From F23-B02 sp963625655 (GTDB lineage: Bacteria; Bacillota; Clostridia; Oscillospirales; Oscillospiraceae): DNA of 64,000 nt. Positions 33,567-42,489 of this stretch are shown in pieces. The stretch's first letter is position 1, and each line of letters starts with the position of its first letter. The position numbers and the translations under genes were made by a program. The DNA is taken from contig CAVFTS010000005.1 in the NCBI GenBank assembly GCA_963625655.1, positions 3,945 through 67,944 of the forward strand, read 5' to 3'. Below the pieces are notes generated by a model. The model was not told the DNA's origin. It did not search any database and was given only the letters and a program-made list of their open reading frames with translations.

Positions 33567-34865
33567 ATGCCCGATAACTCAAGACTCGCAGCGTTGGACG
33601 CACTTGAAAAGTGCCGCCGCAGCGCCGCATGGACGACGGAAGCCATTGATACCGCAATAAAAAAGCATAAGCTTGACACACGCTCCGCTGCCTTGGCATC
33701 GCACATCTTCCTCGGGGTGATGCAGAATCTGAGCCTGTGTGACTTCTATATTGACGCATTTTCAAAGTCCGATATTGAGCCGAAGGTGCGTGATATACTG
33801 CGCTGCGCCGTGTATCAGACAATCCTTATGGAGCGCATCCCCGACAGCGCCGCCGTCAACGAGGCGGTAAAGCTCACGAAAAGCACAGGCTTTTCAAGAG
33901 CTTCCGGCTTTGTCAATGCGGTATTGCGAAAAATAGTGTCGCAAAAAGATTGCCTACCGGATATCCCCGGTTGCCCCTCCGCCGAGTACCTTTCGGTACG
34001 GTACAGCCACCCCTTGTGGCTCGTTCGACGGATCATCGACGAAAAGGGTTACGACTTTGCCGAGTCCTATTTTGCGGCAAACAATGCCGTACCTGAGCTT
34101 GCACTTCAGGTGAACACCCTGAAAACGAGCCTTGAGGCCTTGTGCGAAAGCGGCTTTGAATTTGTCCCGCATGCAAAGCTTGATAACTGCATACTGCCTC
34201 AGAATCTCAGGGGGAGCATTGCCGAGACCGAGGAGTTTCGCAAGGGACTTTTCTATGTTCAGGACCCGGCGGCACGCTGTGCCGTGTCGGTCATGGGACT
34301 GCGTCCGGGAGACAGAGTCTTGGACGCATGTGCGGCCCCCGGCGGCAAAAGCTTTGCGGCGGCTGTCGAAATGAAAAACAACGGCAGTATACTGTCGTGC
34401 GACATACATGAAAAGAAGCTGAAGCGGATAGAGGACGGAGCAAAGCGACTCGGCATTGATATTATCAGTACCCGTTGTGCCGATGCACGAGACCTTGACT
34501 GCGTCGGGTTTGACGCAGTCATCTGCGACGTGCCGTGTTCCGGCTTGGGCGTTATCCGCAAAAAGCCCGACATTCGCTTCAAAAGTGAGGAGAGCATTGC
34601 CGCTTTGCCGGAGATACAGCTTGACATTCTGCGCAACGTCTCGTCTGCCGTTAAGCCCGGAGGCGTGCTTATGTACTCCACCTGCACCGTGCTTCGTGAG
34701 GAAAATGAGAATGTCATAGCGGCTTTTCTTAATGAAAACCCTAACTTTTCTGCGGAAGCCTTTGAACTTCCTTTCGGCCCTGCGCCGCAGGGATACTACA
34801 CATTTTGGCCGAATGTTGACAATTCGGACGGTTTCTTTATCTGTAAGCTCAGGAGAGTGAAATGA
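33567..34865 (+). CDS. rsmB: 16S rRNA (cytosine-967-C5)-methyltransferase RsmB
   Basis: A 432-residue protein. An N-terminal NusB-like domain (residues 1-140, with DSAAVNEAVKLTKS) is joined to a SAM methyltransferase. The SAM site is LDACAAPGGKS, and the two catalytic cysteines lie in CDVPCSGLGVIRKKPDIR and YSTCTVL. It overlaps rlmN by 4 nt (ATGA). Confidence 0.96.
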   Translation: MPDNSRLAALDALEKCRRSAAWTTEAIDTAIKKHKLDTRSAALASHIFLGVMQNLSLCDFYIDAFSKSDIEPKVRDILRCAVYQTILMERIPDSAAVNEAVKLTKSTGFSRASGFVNAVLRKIVSQKDCLPDIPGCPSAEYLSVRYSHPLWLVRRIIDEKGYDFAESYFAANNAVPELALQVNTLKTSLEALCESGFEFVPHAKLDNCILPQNLRGSIAETEEFRKGLFYVQDPAARCAVSVMGLRPGDRVLDACAAPGGKSFAAAVEMKNNGSILSCDIHEKKLKRIEDGAKRLGIDIISTRCADARDLDCVGFDAVICDVPCSGLGVIRKKPDIRFKSEESIAALPEIQLDILRNVSSAVKPGGVLMYSTCTVLREENENVIAAFLNENPNFSAEAFELPFGPAPQGYYTFWPNVDNSDGFFICKLRRVK

Positions 34866-35893
34866 AGAACATAAAATCAATGCTGCCGGAGGAGATCGCA
34901 GCCGATTTTCAACAGCTGGGACTGCCCAAGTACCGGGCAAAGCAGGTTTTTCGCTGGCTCGGCAGGGGAGTTGGCTCCTTTGAGGAAATGAGCGATCTGC
35001 CCAAGGATCTGCGCCGGAGGCTCGGTGAGGAATACGCCATATACAAGCCCAAGGTGATCGGAAAGCAGGTCTCAAAGCTTGACGGTACTATCAAGTACCT
35101 GTGGGAGCTTTACGACGGCAACGCCGTTGAAACGGTCGTTATGAGCTATAAGCACGGCAACACGGTCTGCGTTTCCTCGCAGGTCGGATGCCGTCAGGGC
35201 TGCGCCTTCTGCGCCTCGACCATAGGCGGTCTTGTCCGCTGCCTTGAGCCGTGCGAAATCCTCGACGAGGTCATATTTTCTCAGCTCGATTCGGGCAAGC
35301 CCATATCAAACATTGTGCTTATGGGCATAGGCGAGCCTCTTGACAATTACGATAACGTAATCCGCTTCCTGCGGCTTGTTAATCATCCTGACGGTATGAA
35401 CATCGGCATGCGCCATATATCGCTCTCGACCTGCGGTATCATCGAGCGCTTTGACGATCTTGCGTTACTCGATTTGCAGCTCACGCTCTCGGTGTCGCTG
35501 CACGCTCCCGACGATGAGACCCGCTCAAAGCTCATGCCCGCAAACCGAGGCAGGGGAGTCGATGCTCTTATGAGCGCCTGCCGCCGCTACTACGACGTAA
35601 CGGGGCGCAGAATTTCCTTTGAATATGCGATGATCGACGGTGTAAACGACACGGAGTTTCATGCGCACCTCTTGGCAAAGCGGGCAAAAAGCGTGTCGGC
35701 GCATGTAAATCTAATACCGCTCAACCATGTTGAAGAACGCCGTTTTTGCCCGTCAACGCAAGGGCATATGAAGGCATTTATAAAAATCCTTGAGGACGAA
35801 GGCGTAAATGTGACCGTAAGAAGAAAGCTCGGCGGTGACGTGGACGCTTCCTGCGGTCAGCTGCGCAGAAAGATGCAGAAAGCAGAGGGATAA
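34862..35893 (+). CDS. rlmN: 23S rRNA/tRNA adenine-C2 methyltransferase RlmN
   Basis: A 343-residue radical SAM enzyme. The cluster motif is CRQGCAFC (Cys110, Cys114, Cys117), with GIGEPLDNYDNV and SLHAPDDETRSKLMP as family signatures. A methylated cysteine is expected at the C-terminal VDASCGQLR. It methylates A2503 of 23S rRNA and some tRNAs at position 37. It follows rsmB with a 4-nt overlap and precedes prpC by 2 nt. Confidence 0.97.
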   Translation: MKNIKSMLPEEIAADFQQLGLPKYRAKQVFRWLGRGVGSFEEMSDLPKDLRRRLGEEYAIYKPKVIGKQVSKLDGTIKYLWELYDGNAVETVVMSYKHGNTVCVSSQVGCRQGCAFCASTIGGLVRCLEPCEILDEVIFSQLDSGKPISNIVLMGIGEPLDNYDNVIRFLRLVNHPDGMNIGMRHISLSTCGIIERFDDLALLDLQLTLSVSLHAPDDETRSKLMPANRGRGVDALMSACRRYYDVTGRRISFEYAMIDGVNDTEFHAHLLAKRAKSVSAHVNLIPLNHVEERRFCPSTQGHMKAFIKILEDEGVNVTVRRKLGGDVDASCGQLRRKMQKAEG

Positions 35894-35895
35894 AT

Positions 35896-36633
35896 ATGAA
35901 AAGCTTTGGTATCACCGACAAGGGGAAGGTAAGAGCCGAAAATCAGGACAGCTATATAATCGAAAATTGCAGCCGCCGCAAATGCGTCGTAGCAGTCATT
36001 TGCGACGGCATGGGCGGCGCTAAGGCGGGTGATCTTGCGAGCAGGCTCTCCTGTAAGGAGTTTGTCGGCCGCATATACGATGCTTTGATCTCGTCTCAGT
36101 ACTTTCCCGAGAACAACGAAAAGCTTTTGCTTGAAAGCTGTGCGGACGCAAACGGCGTCGTTTACGAATATTCCGGCTTTGAGCCGGACTACAAGGGCAT
36201 GGGAACAACGCTTGTCGGCGGGATCATTACCCGAAAGAAGGCGCAGCTTGTTAACGTCGGCGACAGCCGTGCATATAAGCTGAGCGGCAGCGGGATAACG
36301 CAAATTACAAGGGATCACTCCTATGTCGAGGAGCTTGTCGCAATGGGCGCAATCACCAAGGCGGATGCGAGAAAGCACCCGAAGAAGAACGTCATAACGA
36401 GGGCGCTCGGCGTTGAGCCTACCGTTAAGGCGGACTACTACGACGTTTCGCTCGGCCGTGGGGACTGCATTCTGCTTTGCTCGGACGGGCTCAGCAACAT
36501 GGTCAGCGATATTGAGATGTTCAGCGCATACAAATCGGCAAAAACGCCGGAGCAGATTTGCAGAGAGCTTGTTGACATTGCTCTCAGCCGTGGCGCCCGT
36601 GACAACGTTTCCGTTGTTGCGATAAAGAATTGA
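35896..36633 (+). CDS. prpC: PP2C-type Ser/Thr phosphatase (PrpC/Stp)
   Basis: A 245-residue metal-dependent phosphatase. It has the PPM motifs GKVRAENQD, CDGMGGAKAGDLAS, MGTTLVGG, SDGLSNMV and RDNVSVV near the end. It reverses phosphorylation by the neighbouring PASTA kinase, with which it forms the conserved prpC-prkC pair. Confidence 0.96.
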   Translation: MKSFGITDKGKVRAENQDSYIIENCSRRKCVVAVICDGMGGAKAGDLASRLSCKEFVGRIYDALISSQYFPENNEKLLLESCADANGVVYEYSGFEPDYKGMGTTLVGGIITRKKAQLVNVGDSRAYKLSGSGITQITRDHSYVEELVAMGAITKADARKHPKKNVITRALGVEPTVKADYYDVSLGRGDCILLCSDGLSNMVSDIEMFSAYKSAKTPEQICRELVDIALSRGARDNVSVVAIKN

Positions 36634-36647
36634 TGTAGGTGCGGCTT

Positions 36648-38351
36648 ATGGATACAAATAAAGATAAATATATCGGCACTATGCTCGATAACAGATATGA
36701 GATACTTGAGCTTATCGGCACCGGCGGCATGGCAAACGTGTACAAGGCGCTGTGCCACAGGCTGAACCGTTACGATGCGATTAAGATCATGCACGACGAG
36801 ACCGCAGCAAACGAGGAGCTGCGCCGCAGATTCAGAACGGAGTCGCAGGCAGTCGCAATGCTGTCGCACCCTAACATCGTTTCCGTGTACGATGTCAGTC
36901 ACAGTGCGGATGTCGAGTACATTGTAATGGAGCTTGTAAACGGCATAACGCTCAAGGACTATATGAAGGAAAACGGGCCGCTTCCTGCGGAGGATGTCGT
37001 AAACTTCTCGTCGCAGATTGCAAAGGCTCTGGCTCACGCTCACGAGCGGGGAATTATCCACCGTGATATAAAGCCGCAGAACATAATGCTGTTAAAGGAC
37101 GGGCTTATCAAGGTTGCCGACTTCGGCATCGCATCGCTTCAAAACGAGATCGAAGCTCCGACCGAGGAAGCGGTCGGCTCAGTTCACTACATTGCGCCGG
37201 AGCAGGCGAGAGGTCAGCAGTCGGACGCAAGGAGCGACATATATTCGCTCGGTATCGTGATGTACGAAATGCTCACAGGGCAGCTCCCGTATAACGGAGA
37301 CAGCGCCGTTGAAATTGCGGTCAAGCACATGAACGCCACACCGGTACCGCCGAGGTCTATAAATCCCGACATCCCTCAGCAGCTTGAGAACATTACGCTC
37401 AAGGCGATGAATTCCTCGATGGAAGAGCGCTATCAGAGCGCAAACGAGCTGCTCTGCGACCTTGAGGATTACAGGAAAACCATGCTTGCGGCAAAGGTCC
37501 ATGCTAAGGACGCAGATTTTGATCTCAGCTTTGCGAGCTCCGATGAGGAGGACGTCTCCGAGGATGATCCCGCCGAGTACGGAAAGCGTTCGAGCAGGGC
37601 GGCGTTCATCACCGCCGGTATCGGAATTTTCATTGCCGTAGCGGTCATTTTCCTTGTTCTGAACGGAAAGTTTCTGAACGGTCTGTTCGGTAACGGTGAG
37701 GAGATCAAGGTTGAAAGCTTTGTCGGACGCTACTACGAGGACGTGGTCAACGACTCCGATATGTCGCAGATCTACGATTTCACCGTCGTTTATAAGCCGG
37801 ATGCGGAACACGACTACGGAATTATCATCAGCCAGACCCCTAAGCAGGGTACGGTCGAATATAAAAACGAATCCAAGATCAAGGTAACGCTTGTTGTCAG
37901 CTCCGGCGAGATGATACCGGCAGACGGTGAAGTGCAGATACCTGAGATCGAAGCGGGCAAGACAAGCGCTGCCGATGCGGAATCGCTGCTCTCCGCCGCC
38001 GGACTTAAAGTGAAGATACACGAAGTAAACTCCGAGATCACAGAAGGCTACGTTGTGAAGATCTCACCCGAATCCGGCGATATAGTCAAAACGGGCAGCA
38101 CCGTTAAGCTGTACGTCAGCATCGGCCCCACGGTCACGATGGTCAAGGTGCCGAATCTCGTGGGCTATTCGAGAGATCAGGCGATAGAGAAGATCGAGGC
38201 CGAGGGACTCAGCGTCGGTTCGATCGTCGGCGTTGACAGTGAGCTGGAGGCAGGCACCGTGATTTGGCAGAGCGTCAATCCCGGAGGCGAGGTAGAAGCG
38301 CACACCAAGATCGACATACAGGTCTCAAACGGTCCCAAAAGCGAGGACTGA
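36648..38351 (+). CDS. prkC: PASTA-domain Ser/Thr protein kinase (PrkC/Stk)
   Basis: A 567-residue membrane kinase. The cytoplasmic kinase domain has GTGGMANV (24-31), Lys46, HRDIKPQN (138-145) and DFG (158-160). An acidic juxtamembrane stretch and one membrane helix (about 317-338) lead to three extracellular PASTA domains (about 352-420, 430-493, 497-562), which sense muropeptides. In Bacillus PrkC triggers germination and controls wall growth. ATG 36648 is preferred over the GTG at 36639. Confidence 0.96.
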   Translation: MDTNKDKYIGTMLDNRYEILELIGTGGMANVYKALCHRLNRYDAIKIMHDETAANEELRRRFRTESQAVAMLSHPNIVSVYDVSHSADVEYIVMELVNGITLKDYMKENGPLPAEDVVNFSSQIAKALAHAHERGIIHRDIKPQNIMLLKDGLIKVADFGIASLQNEIEAPTEEAVGSVHYIAPEQARGQQSDARSDIYSLGIVMYEMLTGQLPYNGDSAVEIAVKHMNATPVPPRSINPDIPQQLENITLKAMNSSMEERYQSANELLCDLEDYRKTMLAAKVHAKDADFDLSFASSDEEDVSEDDPAEYGKRSSRAAFITAGIGIFIAVAVIFLVLNGKFLNGLFGNGEEIKVESFVGRYYEDVVNDSDMSQIYDFTVVYKPDAEHDYGIIISQTPKQGTVEYKNESKIKVTLVVSSGEMIPADGEVQIPEIEAGKTSAADAESLLSAAGLKVKIHEVNSEITEGYVVKISPESGDIVKTGSTVKLYVSIGPTVTMVKVPNLVGYSRDQAIEKIEAEGLSVGSIVGVDSELEAGTVIWQSVNPGGEVEAHTKIDIQVSNGPKSED

Positions 38352-38353
38352 AC

Positions 38354-39229
38354 ATGGACGGAGTGATAATCAAGGCGCTCAGCGGTTTTTACTACGTCTC
38401 AAGCGGCGGAAATACCTATGAATGCAGGGCAAGGGGAAAGTTCCGGATAGACGGAACCTCTCCGCTCGTCGGCGACAAGGTCAGCTTCTTGCCGGAGCGC
38501 TCCAAGGGCGTTATCGAGAAGGTCTACGAAAGGAAGAACTTTTTCATTCGTCCGGCGGTCGCAAATTTGGATGCGCTCGTGTTCGTTGCCGCCAACACAA
38601 CCCCGGTAACCGACCCGTTTCTTATTGACCGTGTTTCGGTGATCTGCAAGGCTTGCTCATGTGAGCTTATAGTCTGCATCAACAAAACAGACATTGACCC
38701 CGGCGACGAGCTGTTTAACACTTACACCCGCTCCGGCTTTACGGTCGTGAGGACAAGCGCAAGCGACGGCACGGGACTCATTGAGCTTAAAAATGCGCTT
38801 CACGGCAAGCTTTGTGCGTTCACGGGAAACTCCGGCGTAGGGAAGTCGAGTCTCCTCAATATGCTCTGCCCCGGACTTTCGATCCCCGTTGCGGAGATCA
38901 GTGAGAAGCTCGGTCGAGGCAAACACACGACACGTCATGTGGAGCTTTTTCCTCTCGACCATCTGAGCTTTATTGCGGACACTCCCGGCTTTGCGTCCTT
39001 TGACATTGAGATGATGCAGCACATCGAAAAGGACGACTTAAAGCACCTGTTCGGGGAGTTTGCAAGGTACGAAGGGCAGTGCCGTTTTAACGACTGCGCT
39101 CATCTGAAAGAGCCGGGCTGTGCCGTCACCGCTGCGGTCGCAAACGGTGATATATGTATCGGCAGGTATCGCTCCTATGAGCGGCTTTATGAGCTTGTCT
39201 CCCAAGATGAGACACGCAAATACAAATAA
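38354..39229 (+). CDS. rsgA: ribosome small-subunit GTPase RsgA
   Basis: A 291-residue circularly permuted GTPase for 30S maturation. An N-terminal OB fold (residues 1-65, ending with VYERKNFFIRP) is followed by G4 NKTD (110-113), G1 GNSGVGKSS (158-166), switch GKHTTRHVE and G3 DTPGFASFD. A C-terminal zinc site CRFNDCAHLKEPGC follows. The ATG lies 2 nt after the prkC stop. In Bacillus rpe follows; here rpe is about 19 kb away. Confidence 0.96.
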   Translation: MDGVIIKALSGFYYVSSGGNTYECRARGKFRIDGTSPLVGDKVSFLPERSKGVIEKVYERKNFFIRPAVANLDALVFVAANTTPVTDPFLIDRVSVICKACSCELIVCINKTDIDPGDELFNTYTRSGFTVVRTSASDGTGLIELKNALHGKLCAFTGNSGVGKSSLLNMLCPGLSIPVAEISEKLGRGKHTTRHVELFPLDHLSFIADTPGFASFDIEMMQHIEKDDLKHLFGEFARYEGQCRFNDCAHLKEPGCAVTAAVANGDICIGRYRSYERLYELVSQDETRKYK

Positions 39230-39240
39230 ATTGCAAGAAC

Positions 39241-39292
39241 AAACCGCCTTCGGCATAGTATGTAGTAATGCTCATGCTGGGAGGCGGTTTTT
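39241..39292 (+). terminator. terminator-like hairpin whose 3' arm carries the next gene's ribosome binding site
   Basis: AAACCGCCT (39241-39249) pairs perfectly with AGGCGGTTT (39282-39290), with a second helix GCAT/ATGC inside (39253-39256 with 39274-39277). TTTTT (39288-39292) follows the GC arm, so it can terminate the rsgA operon. The 3' arm also contains GGGAGGCGG, the only ribosome binding site for the small gene starting at GTG 39294. Confidence 0.65.
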
Positions 39293-39293
39293 C

Positions 39294-39446
39294 GTGCGCA
39301 ACGGAAAGCGTTTTAACCTCGGCGGGCTGTTTATCCTTGCCGGCATTGTGATAATACTTTCGCTTGTTCTTCCGTCACAGTTTTGGTGGTTCATGCTCGC
39401 AGCCGCTCTCATATGCTTCGGCATATGGCTGAATCGGTGCAGATAG
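39294..39446 (+). CDS. small hydrophobic membrane protein, unrecognised
   Basis: A 50-residue protein starting at GTG. It has a basic N-terminus (RNGKRFN) and two hydrophobic stretches, roughly residues 10-26 and 29-46, ending NRCR. I do not recognise the family. It lies between rsgA and a SPOCS/LysM sporulation gene, with GGGAGGCGG about 7 nt upstream inside a terminator-like hairpin. The well-placed ribosome binding site and membrane pattern support it as real, but short length limits confidence. Confidence 0.55.
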   Translation: MRNGKRFNLGGLFILAGIVIILSLVLPSQFWWFMLAAALICFGIWLNRCR

Positions 39447-39512
39447 CGTATCGGAGGTAATAATCGGCACTTCCAGCTCATAGTCTGTACAAAAAAGCAA
39501 GGAGTGCAAACT

Positions 39513-40999
39513 ATGGATATATCACTTGAGCGCAGAGGACTAAGCAGATACCGTGAGGTTTTCGGAGATACGTCACACTGTGAGCTAAGCGCAGATTGCG
39601 TAATACCCGACACGCAGGGAGACATACTCAGGATAATCAAATGCGAAGCGTCGGCAAAACTGAAAAGCAAGGACATAAGCTCCGATTCCGTCACAATAGG
39701 AGGGGAGCTGTCCGGGAGATTCTCTATGTACCCGAATCGGGAGAGGGCATCTCCGTCTTGAATTTCAGCATACCCTTTGAAAAGGAAACGCATTTGCGGG
39801 ACGAAAATGCGTGTCAAAGCTGCATTGCGGAGCTTTCAGTCGTCGCTGCCGACGTCAGGATCATAAATCCGCGAAAGGTCAGCGTGAGAGCCGAGGTCCA
39901 AATACGGCTCCGCTGCTACGATGCGGAGGAGCTGAGCTGCTGTGCGTCCGTCAGCGATAAGCCGGACAAATTATTCTGCAAAAGCAGAACCGAGCCTCTG
40001 ATTTATCCGAGCTTTGTTGGCGAAAAGCAGCTCAGTCTTGACGAGGAGGTCCCGAGCGAGGCAGGCTCTCCCGCAGCGGCGCTTTTATCCGGCAGCAGCT
40101 CATATTAGGCAGACGGCATAGAGCGGGTCGGCTCAAAGCTTATACTTAAGGGTCATGCGGACATATCCGCCATTGCACTTGACGGGGAGGGGAACATCGT
40201 CACTCTGCGCAGCAGCACCCCGTTTTCACAGCTTTTTGAACTGAACGGTGAATCCGAACTGCCATATTGGGATGCGGTCATCGTTCCCACGGCGGAATAC
40301 TACTCGCTTGAGGACGGAAACGTAAACGCAGACCTTCACGCCGTGATACAGCTGACCTGCTATGCCGTAGCAAATATGGACTTTATTGAGGACGCATATT
40401 TCTGCGGCAGAATACTGCAGCTTGAACATGAGGAATTAGAGCTGTGCCGAAGTGTTTCGACGCTTAAACTCACCTCGTCGGAGGTTTTGGAGTACGACGC
40501 AGGCGGCAGTCCCGTATCTGTCGTTTTGACAGAGAGCAGGCTCGGAAAAATAAAGCTCACGGACGGCAGCGCAAATGTTCCCGTAAGCAGCGAGGGAGGA
40601 GTTTATATAAACTCCGACGGTGAGCTTTGCTGCGGAAAAGCAAGGGGCTGTCTTGAGTTTGAAGTGCCGTCCGACTGCGGTCACTTAACGCCGAAAACCG
40701 TAAAAGTCACCGAAAGCACGGCCCGGATAATCGGCGGCTCAATAGAAATTAAAGTCACCGCAGTCCTTACGCTTGAGTGTACGGAGACCGTGAGGATCTG
40801 CGCAATAAGCGGAATGAGCTCAGATGACACGCAGTGCGTGTCATCCCGTCCGTCACTGTATCTCTGCCGCTGCCGTGACCGTGACCTTTGGACGCTCGCC
40901 AAGGCATACGGCTCATCCGAGGACGCCATAATATCGGCAAACAAGCTGACGGAGGGTGTCGTTTCTCCCGACGCCGTACTGCTCATACCGAAAATCTGA
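39513..40999 (+). pseudogene. broken SipL-like SPOCS (DUF3794)/LysM protein gene
   Basis: The intact gene would encode about 495 residues: two to three SPOCS/DUF3794 domains and a C-terminal LysM (RDLWTLAKAYGSSEDAIISA to VLLIPKI). It starts at ATG 39513 with AAGGAG upstream. The reading frame shifts between about 39711 and 39721: SGELSGR-like sequence in one frame continues as ILYVPESGEGISV in the -1 frame, consistent with one missing base. The second frame then meets TAG at 40106-40108, after which the same frame continues coherent SPOCS sequence (GSKLILKGHADI) to the LysM end. No slippery heptamer is visible. SipL binds SpoIVA during spore coat assembly in Clostridioides. Confidence 0.8.
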
Positions 41000-41001
41000 G
41001 T

Positions 41002-41036
41002 AATGGCACACCGCCAAAGCGGTGTGTCATTTGTTT
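41002..41036 (+). terminator. terminator after the SPOCS/LysM pseudogene
   Basis: AATGGCACACCGC (41002-41014) pairs with GCGGTGTGTCATT (41019-41031), 13 pairs with one G-U, loop CAAA, followed by TTGTTT. It isolates the pseudogene from the spoIIIA operon. Confidence 0.88.
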
Positions 41037-41065
41037 GCATAAAAGCGCTCACAGAATAATATGCT
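41037..41065 (+). promoter_or_regulatory. candidate sigma-E promoter of spoIIIA
   Basis: GCATAAA (41037-41043), 14 nt, AATATGCT (41058-41065) partly fits a mother-cell sigma-E promoter, the expected driver of spoIIIA. The match to the -10 consensus is weak. Confidence 0.3.
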
Positions 41066-41085
41066 TTGGTGAAAGGGTGATACAT

Positions 41086-41970
41086 ATGACAAGCTTTAAC
41101 CAAGCAGCCGCCCTGCTTCCGCTGAGACTTTGCGGCGAGCTGCTCATCTTGCCGGAGGAGATAAGAAACGCCGCAGAGGAGATCAGGCTGCGGGCGGGAC
41201 AGGCAATATCGTTGAACACCGGCGATAGAGAGGAGAACTTCGTATCCGACTACACGGTAAGCAGCGAGGATCTGCAAACCGTACTCGAAAAAGCGACCGG
41301 AGCATCGGTACACTCCGTGGAATGCAGCCTGTCCGCCGGGTATATAGCGGTCAAGGGCGGTCTGCGTGTCGGACTGTGCGGCACCGCAATAATGAAGGAG
41401 GACAGGCTGTGCGGAGTTCGCAGGCTAAGCTCGGTTTCGATACGAATACCGCATGAGGCGCAAAGCTGCGCCGAAGCGGAGGCGGAGGCTTTGGAAAAAA
41501 TGAATTTTCCGAGTACCCTCATAATTTCTCCTCCGGGCTACGGGAAAACGACCTGCATGAGATACCTGATACGCCGTGCCTCAGACTGCGGCTGTCGGGT
41601 CTCGGTTGCGGACGAGCGTGGGGAGCTTGCTGCGGTTTGGGAAGGACTGGCTCAGTTTAACGTCGGCAGACACACCGATGTGTTTACATCCGCACCGAAG
41701 GCGGAAGCCGCAAAGCTGCTCTTACGAGCCATGAATCCCGACATCCTTGCAATGGACGAGATCAGCGCCGCAGAGGATGTACGGGCTGTCTGCGAAGCGG
41801 CAGGCTGCGGCGTAAGGCTTTTCGCCACCGCTCATGCACGGGATTTTGACGATATGCTCAAAAGGCCGATCTACAGGGAGCTTATTAACGAGAAAATATT
41901 TGACTGTGTTCTGACCGTTGCCAAGGTCGGGGCAAAGCGCAGATACGAACTGAAGGAGCTTTTAAGATGA
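41086..41970 (+). CDS. spoIIIAA: stage III sporulation protein AA (ATPase)
   Basis: A 294-residue ATPase related to type II/IV secretion ATPases, energising the mother-cell to forespore channel (feeding tube). Walker A is PPGYGKTT (149-156), Walker B LAMDEI, followed by LFATAHARDFDDM. The N-terminal AEEIRLRAGQAI is typical. AAAGGGTGA precedes the ATG. First of eight spoIIIA genes; overlaps AB by 4 nt. Confidence 0.95.
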   Translation: MTSFNQAAALLPLRLCGELLILPEEIRNAAEEIRLRAGQAISLNTGDREENFVSDYTVSSEDLQTVLEKATGASVHSVECSLSAGYIAVKGGLRVGLCGTAIMKEDRLCGVRRLSSVSIRIPHEAQSCAEAEAEALEKMNFPSTLIISPPGYGKTTCMRYLIRRASDCGCRVSVADERGELAAVWEGLAQFNVGRHTDVFTSAPKAEAAKLLLRAMNPDILAMDEISAAEDVRAVCEAAGCGVRLFATAHARDFDDMLKRPIYRELINEKIFDCVLTVAKVGAKRRYELKELLR

Positions 41971-42476
41971 ATCTTTTCGGTGCGGCGCTCATAGTCGTCG
42001 CAGGCTTCTATATCGGTTTTCTGAAAGCCTCGGAGATGCGACGCAAAGTTGCGGCGATGCGGGGAGTGTGTGTGATGACGGAGCTTATTAAAAACGAAAT
42101 TTCATCAAGGCGAACGCCGATGGACGAGCTGTTTTCGATGCTGCGAAAAAGCGGTCCCGGTGCTACCGAGAGCTTTGCGGCATCGGTTTGCAATAGGCTT
42201 AAAAGCCTCGACGAATCAAGCTTTTCTGAGCTGTGGAACGAAAGCGTGGAAGAAAATCTATCCTGTCTGCCGCAGCGCTGCGCCACGGCGCTGTGCGAGC
42301 TTGGGGCAAGCTTGGGGCGCTATGATGCGGAATTGCAGTCCGCGGCAGCGGACAGGTGCCTGAGCCTGCTTTGCTCGGAGCTCGCAGCAGAGGAAGCAAA
42401 GCAAAAAGCAAACGAAAAAATGTACATAGGACTTTGCGGCGGGCTGAGCCTTATCGCAGCGCTCGTCTTGGTCTGA
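41967..42476 (+). CDS. spoIIIAB: stage III sporulation protein AB
   Basis: A 169-residue protein with an N-terminal membrane helix (about 3-17), a cytoplasmic helical domain resembling GspF (ELIKNEISSRRTPMDELFSML) and a C-terminal helix (LCGGLSLIAALVLV). It is thought to anchor the SpoIIIA assembly. It overlaps AA by 4 nt and precedes AC by 13 nt. Confidence 0.92.
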   Translation: MNLFGAALIVVAGFYIGFLKASEMRRKVAAMRGVCVMTELIKNEISSRRTPMDELFSMLRKSGPGATESFAASVCNRLKSLDESSFSELWNESVEENLSCLPQRCATALCELGASLGRYDAELQSAAADRCLSLLCSELAAEEAKQKANEKMYIGLCGGLSLIAALVLV

Positions 42477-42489
42477 TAACGGAGGAAAA

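Noticed and set aside
39700..39730. Programmed -1 frameshift in the SPOCS/LysM gene
   Set aside because: No X-XXY-YYZ heptamer or downstream pseudoknot is visible, and a TAG further on would still stop translation; mutation is simpler.
40343..40999. Separate LysM gene starting at 40343
   Set aside because: It is in the same frame as the coherent sequence before the TAG at 40106, has no good ribosome binding site, and completes the SPOCS/LysM domain order; treated as the tail of the broken gene.
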